Shown: piece after piece, positions 63,701-64,000 of the stretch
Layout of the letters: each line of letters opens with the position of its first letter
Numbering within the stretch: position 1 is the first letter of the stretch
Assembly: GCA_012270065.1 (NCBI GenBank)
Contig: JAAXJB010000084.1
Coordinates: forward strand, 189,201 to 253,200
DNA: 64,000 nt
From: Rubripirellula sp.
GTDB lineage: Bacteria; Planctomycetota; Planctomycetia; Pirellulales; Pirellulaceae
Reading direction: 5' to 3'
The notes under the pieces: generated by a model
Told to the model about the DNA's origin: nothing
The model's database searches: none
What the model saw: only the letters and a program-made list of their open reading frames with translations
Made by a program: the position numbers and the translations under genes

Positions 63701-64000
63701 CTCATTGAAATCGTTGATGCTTCACTTAGCGACTCAGATCCCGCATCTCAAGTGAATTTCACATTCAGCGAAGTGCCCATCGGTTTCGAGATTGGAGATA
63801 TTACCGCCACGTTGGGAGTCATGACCGATCTGGTCATGGACACCCCAACCACTTATCACGCTACCTTTACTGCGAATGACGATGAAGACGGTGTCGGTTC
63901 TGTCACTGTCAATGAGGGTAAGTTTACGGACGCTGCGGGGAACCAGAATACTTCGGCCACTCCTGATTCGGTCACGATCGATACGGTGAACCCGACAGCA
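54707..64000 (+). CDS. Giant modular secreted surface protein (incomplete, runs off the window)
   Basis: One frame runs from the ATG at 54707 to the window's end, at least 3,098 codons without a stop. A very basic leader (MSKKTHGRSSRQLAW, then RDRKRRLRHR) precedes LLLEALEERRVLDAEP, the motif common near the start of large planctomycete exported proteins. Then come Ig-like modules of three kinds: X (TNDTTPxLxGTVDD...DGTYDV...AGNxGTD), Y (SDTG...DNITADSTP...DGxHxxxAxA) and Z (FSExVxxVxxxDFxVTGTTA...GGDLA). Inserted are a carbohydrate-binding-like domain (56731-57174), seven FG-GAP repeats (58191-59340) and a fibronectin III domain (59341-59705). From 62458 a three-module A-B-C block begins to repeat. 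It is probably an adhesin or matrix protein; the C-terminal anchor lies outside the window. Confidence 0.9.
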   Translation, partial: MSKKTHGRSSRQLAWKNGKNGRDRKRRLRHRLLLEALEERRVLDAEPVITVDPLITNDTTPRLTGTVDDATATVEITVGTETLAATNQGTTWELQDNALTSALAEGTYDVVASATNAFGTGTDSTVNELEIDLTSPDAPASLDLADVSDTGASNTDNITADSTPEINGVAEVGSLVELFDTDGITSLGSTTVAGDGTWSVVTSELSDGVHVLTALATDVAGNESTASTSLSVTVDTVAPVVTADVQYVSDSTPAITGTVNEADALLQITVAGQTLSATNNSNGTWGIADDTLASIGDGTYNVWSTATDLAGNVGMDTTVDELTVDTVAPAIPSEPDLIWSSDTGISASDNITADSTPTLIGTADPGSFVELFDDGVSLGVVPVDAGGAWLFTSSSLADGAHSFTVVSSDSSGNESAASPALVVTVDTAAAAVAVDSLATLDSSPGLSGSVDDTSAVIRLTVAGQSYVVTNNSDGSWELADDVLAAIADGTYDVSVTATDLAGNVGTDSTSSELEIDTLAPVIFVDGLSTNDTTPALTGRLDDVTATVSVTLAGQTHAATNNGDGTWTLANGVLAALGEGVYDVNAQAVDAVGNVGTDGTTDELSVDVTPPPAPMNVDLVAFSDTGISDTDDITYDNTPVIVGSAEPQSDVHVYSDGSFINRTQADESGDWLIEGALRYSRQFDFGTPGSPVADGYTQVTVSDIYFNPDATFGWEYNYPGAIDRGTGDDAVRDLHYVSTGVFHADLPDGDYQVTVTLGDLGSVIENTSRLSFEGAVVGEFTHPAGEQMTELFDVTVLDGELTMEYVSTGAGKVSIAELRIARTGVFEDGEQAITVFSIDAAGNVSASSSELILEIDTSVPDLEIDQVETSDQTPRLSGDVNEATSGIWVSVAGQRSVAVDLGDGTWELADDTLLPIREGVYDVDVTATNLAGLTATETFSDALVIDLTAPVVGVDELITNDTSPQLTGLVDDPLAVVAITVNGETHEATNNGDGTWTLPDGTLSVLAEATYDVSVSSTDVAGNVGVDKTTNELVIDTTAPVFDSIVRRSPGGILGPSGSRTVADVLIFRLTFNEAMRPVNAADFAVTGTTATVSDILAVSDEVFEVTISGGDLATVNDSTVGLDLASGHAIKDLAGNDLPTVEPATDETFYVDNNSPETVTLVDLELGLPLVSSSTVDWVDYDNDGDLDVFIAGELPEDDSGDGDSGDDELDGGDDGDGEAGGASALLYTNNGDGTFSAFAWDLPGLGGAESAWADFDKDGDLDLLVSGRTGAGVDTAITRLYLNGVDSGLGFTDVEAGLPGIDAGSMSWGDYDNDGDFDIVLAGDTATGSIAAVYRNDAGTFVDAGVGLAGTKNGEVIWGDRDNDGDLDLLVTGDVGGAATTILYDNQSGTFVDSNVALPGLVDSSAEWGDFDNDGDLDLVLAGLDALENTFTDIFRNDGNTFVAQNAGLNAISDGDVAWGDIDNDGVLDLVVTGRSDDLGDEVGGLYRNTSSGFTQLDAELPTLPAGDVAWGDFDNDGDLDLLLSGGDYVSAFSGIYRNDVPSVNSVPDAPADMTEMYVTPTSYMLSWTAPTDAETPISGLSYNLRVGTAPGLSDVVRPMSFEPGSVGGTDGLQKLAQRGMINGTSWTIAGLTSGDPYYWSVQAVDPVFGASAFSEEQFIDTTPPVTVSFTRLDPADELTNDNTLSFRAIFSEDVVGVTPDDFVVTGTTATVVEVTVVDARTYDLRVTGGDLAEFNGDVGIDLAAGQDITDPTKNPLPMTEPASDEAYALDNQVPVLTVDALITNDTAPLITGTVDDPTVTVSVTVNGQTYAAVLPGDGTWSIPAGTVPALSDGVYEVFASAVDATGNAGTDLTANELVIDTEVPAFVSLVRQAPETTPTNQDILVFRATFDEDVTAVTADDFLLTGTSAAITAVNAVDARVYDLTVTGGDLATLNGQVGVGLAGTQDIVDLAGNALPATQPPINQTFELDNVSPEAIAFTRQQPAAEFTNANRLVLQVLFSEDVFDVTAGDFVVTGTTAEIARVDAMSGSTYLLSVEGGDLADLNAVVGLDLAVDQNIVDASGNPLLSAEPSTDETFVVDNAVPVLTVDQSRTNDTTPALGGTIDSATLAVTVKVAGQQISAVNTSGVWSVSDGTLASLTDGTYNVSAIAVDDAGNAGTDATFGELVVDTTSPEVSILRSTAVGSSTNADSLVFRLLFSEAVENVDASDFVVAGSTATITGFSQIDDRTYEVTVSGGDLAALNGPVGLNFSTNLNVEDLAGNSLSSVEPAVDQEYTVDNTAPAGVAFTRSLPAQPVTNADVLVFRAVFNEDVVDVNDGDFAVTGTTARVSSVDAIDGRNYDVTVQGGDLADLEGIVGLDLSPLGNVKDAAGNFLPIVEPATDETYLIDNTPPGPPVSLDLATASDTGISETDNITADNTPTIQGMAEPLVAVELFAGGVSVGTATAGAGGDWSITSAVLVDGEQTLTATAIDAAGNVSVFSDPLLVTIDTVAPEITVDSLFTNDPTPPLSGNVNDAEAVISISVDGQTVTAINDADGTWSLGDDLLGALADGEYNVVATATDVAGNVGSDGTVGELVIDNTPPEVVVDIVAGSLSDSDQASLVTFEFTEPVLGFDAADIAVSGGTLTDFAAIDSDSFKATFTADQDAEVVGSVTVSTGYTDLAGNVGVGGSDTVDIDTKNPTVVIDIVDLVLSDADSSSTVHFNFSEPPVGFEIGDITAVNGVMSDLVMDNLTSYHATYTADDDFDGVGSVTVNEGRFTDAVGNDSVAATQDTVLIDRVNPAVVSVSAGVAVISDADVGSGAFTLTIDFSESMIADGSAEPVVSFPTTGENPSGTISFVSGSWVDSDTYTATYDVADVNESVLDVDVSVSAAEDLVGNTLVSAVQENVFSIDTENPGVGVDVVAASLSDSDLVSLVIFEFSEAVVGFDQADVSLSGGTLSGFTSVDSNTFTANFTADQDTEVVGSVSVSTGYTDLIGNVGLGGSDSVAIDTRNPTVLIEIVDASLSDSDPASQVNFTFSEVPIGFEIGDITATLGVMTDLVMDTPTTYHATFTANDDEDGVGSVTVNEGKFTDAAGNQNTSATPDSVTIDTVNPTA
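56731..57174 (+). other. Carbohydrate-binding-like domain inserted in an Ig-like module
   Basis: The third Y module of the giant protein is split after GDWLIEGA and resumes at VFEDGEQAITVFSIDAAGNVS. The roughly 148 residues between begin RQFDFGTPGSPVADGYTQVT and include FGWEYNYPGAIDRG and LPDGDYQVTVTLGD. That pattern resembles the beta-sandwich domain at the N-terminus of rhamnogalacturonan acetylesterase-like hydrolases. Ligand unknown. Confidence 0.7.
58191..59340 (+). repeat. Seven FG-GAP/VCBS repeats (predicted calcium-binding beta-propeller)
   Basis: Seven W-x-D-x-D-x-D-G segments occur at about 58238, 58468, 58631, 58783, 58931, 59083 and 59239, e.g. WVDYDNDGDLDVFIAG and WGDFDNDGDLDLVLAG. 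Spacing is about 50 residues except the first gap, which is longer because of an acidic Asp/Gly/Glu insert (58300-58370). Seven such blades form a closed propeller in integrin-like proteins; each loop can hold calcium. Confidence 0.85.
62458..64000 (+). repeat. A-B-C three-module super-repeat of the giant protein
   Basis: Modules A (about 62458-62757), B (62758-63054) and C (63055-63396) are followed by A' (63397-63693) and B' (63694-64000), so a block of about 940 bases has started its second copy. A and A' share SLSDSD, SGGTL and VVGSVTVSTGYTDL-type text; B and B' share GFEIGDITA, SYHAT/TYHAT and DGVGSVTVNEG. C has a different text (VSFPTTGENPSGTISF). The next C would begin right after the window. 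Confidence 0.85.

Noticed and set aside
62458..64000. CRISPR-like or mobile repeat
   Set aside because: The repeated units are about 300 bases, coding, and diverged; they are protein modules, not a CRISPR array or insertion sequence.

Overview
The window reads as a chromosomal segment of a planctomycete (Planctomycetota, class Planctomycetia). Evidence: a DUF1559 prepilin-type H-X9-DG protein, a DUF1598 protein, two DUF1501 proteins and two cytochrome-bearing PSCyt1/DUF1549/DUF1553 proteins, an LptB-type ABC ATPase (diderm envelope), and a giant secreted protein with the basic leader plus L-E-x-L-E-x-R-x-V-L-D-A motif seen in large planctomycete exported proteins. Base composition looks moderate (about half GC by eye). 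I cannot name a genus. I found no tRNA, rRNA, CRISPR array, transposase or prophage gene.

Layout. 0.5-7.1 kb (+): an envelope operon with a GT2 polyprenol-phosphate glycosyltransferase, a KPPL-containing multi-span protein (GT-C-like), a large AsmA-like protein and a small acidic protein. 7.2-9.2 kb (-): an FHA-GAF-sigma-54 activator. 9.5-12.3 kb (+): DUF1598, DUF4259 and DUF2141 proteins. 12.5-15.1 kb (-): a DUF481 outer-membrane barrel and a Tat-exported TIM-barrel isomerase-like protein. 15.4-20.8 kb (+): a compact terpenoid-like operon with a divergent class II squalene/terpene cyclase, a DUF116-polyprenyl synthase fusion, a chorismate-lyase-like protein and a TPR lipid- or periplasm-side protein. 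21.2-31.4 kb (+): DUF1501, PSCyt1/PSD1, PSCyt1/PSD1, DUF1501 and a redoxin. 31.5-34.8 kb (-): a GAF plus SpoIIE-type phosphatase that has lost its metal ligands, and DUF1559. 35.1-39.1 kb (+): a cysteine-desulfurase-like protein without the catalytic Cys, a ribbon-helix-helix protein and a LysA-type decarboxylase. 39.2-47.6 kb (-): a beta-oxidation operon (acyl-CoA ligase, thiolase, FadJ/FadB-type bifunctional enzyme, acyl-CoA dehydrogenase, patatin-like lipase), its first three genes translationally coupled or tightly packed. 48.1-52.6 kb: DprA (-), then signal peptidase I with a very large insertion and LptB (+). 52.7-54.2 kb (-): TIGR03032-TPR protein. 54.7-64 kb (+): the first 3,098 codons of a giant modular surface protein that runs off the window.

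Working together. The first operon and the LptB/signal peptidase pair serve the cell envelope. The fatty-acid operon has every enzyme of a beta-oxidation cycle plus activation and a lipase. The best candidate for an undescribed system is the 15.4-20.8 kb operon: a terpene cyclase, a prenyl-chain synthase carrying a Cys-rich DUF116 domain, and a chorismate-lyase fold protein sit together, which would suit a pathway joining an aromatic acid to an isoprenoid. That pathway is inference; only the gene content and motifs are seen. Other points of note are two enzymes stripped of catalytic residues, a signal peptidase with a roughly 400-residue insert, and a giant adhesin-like protein with a carbohydrate-binding-like domain inserted inside one Ig-like repeat and a seven-repeat FG-GAP block.
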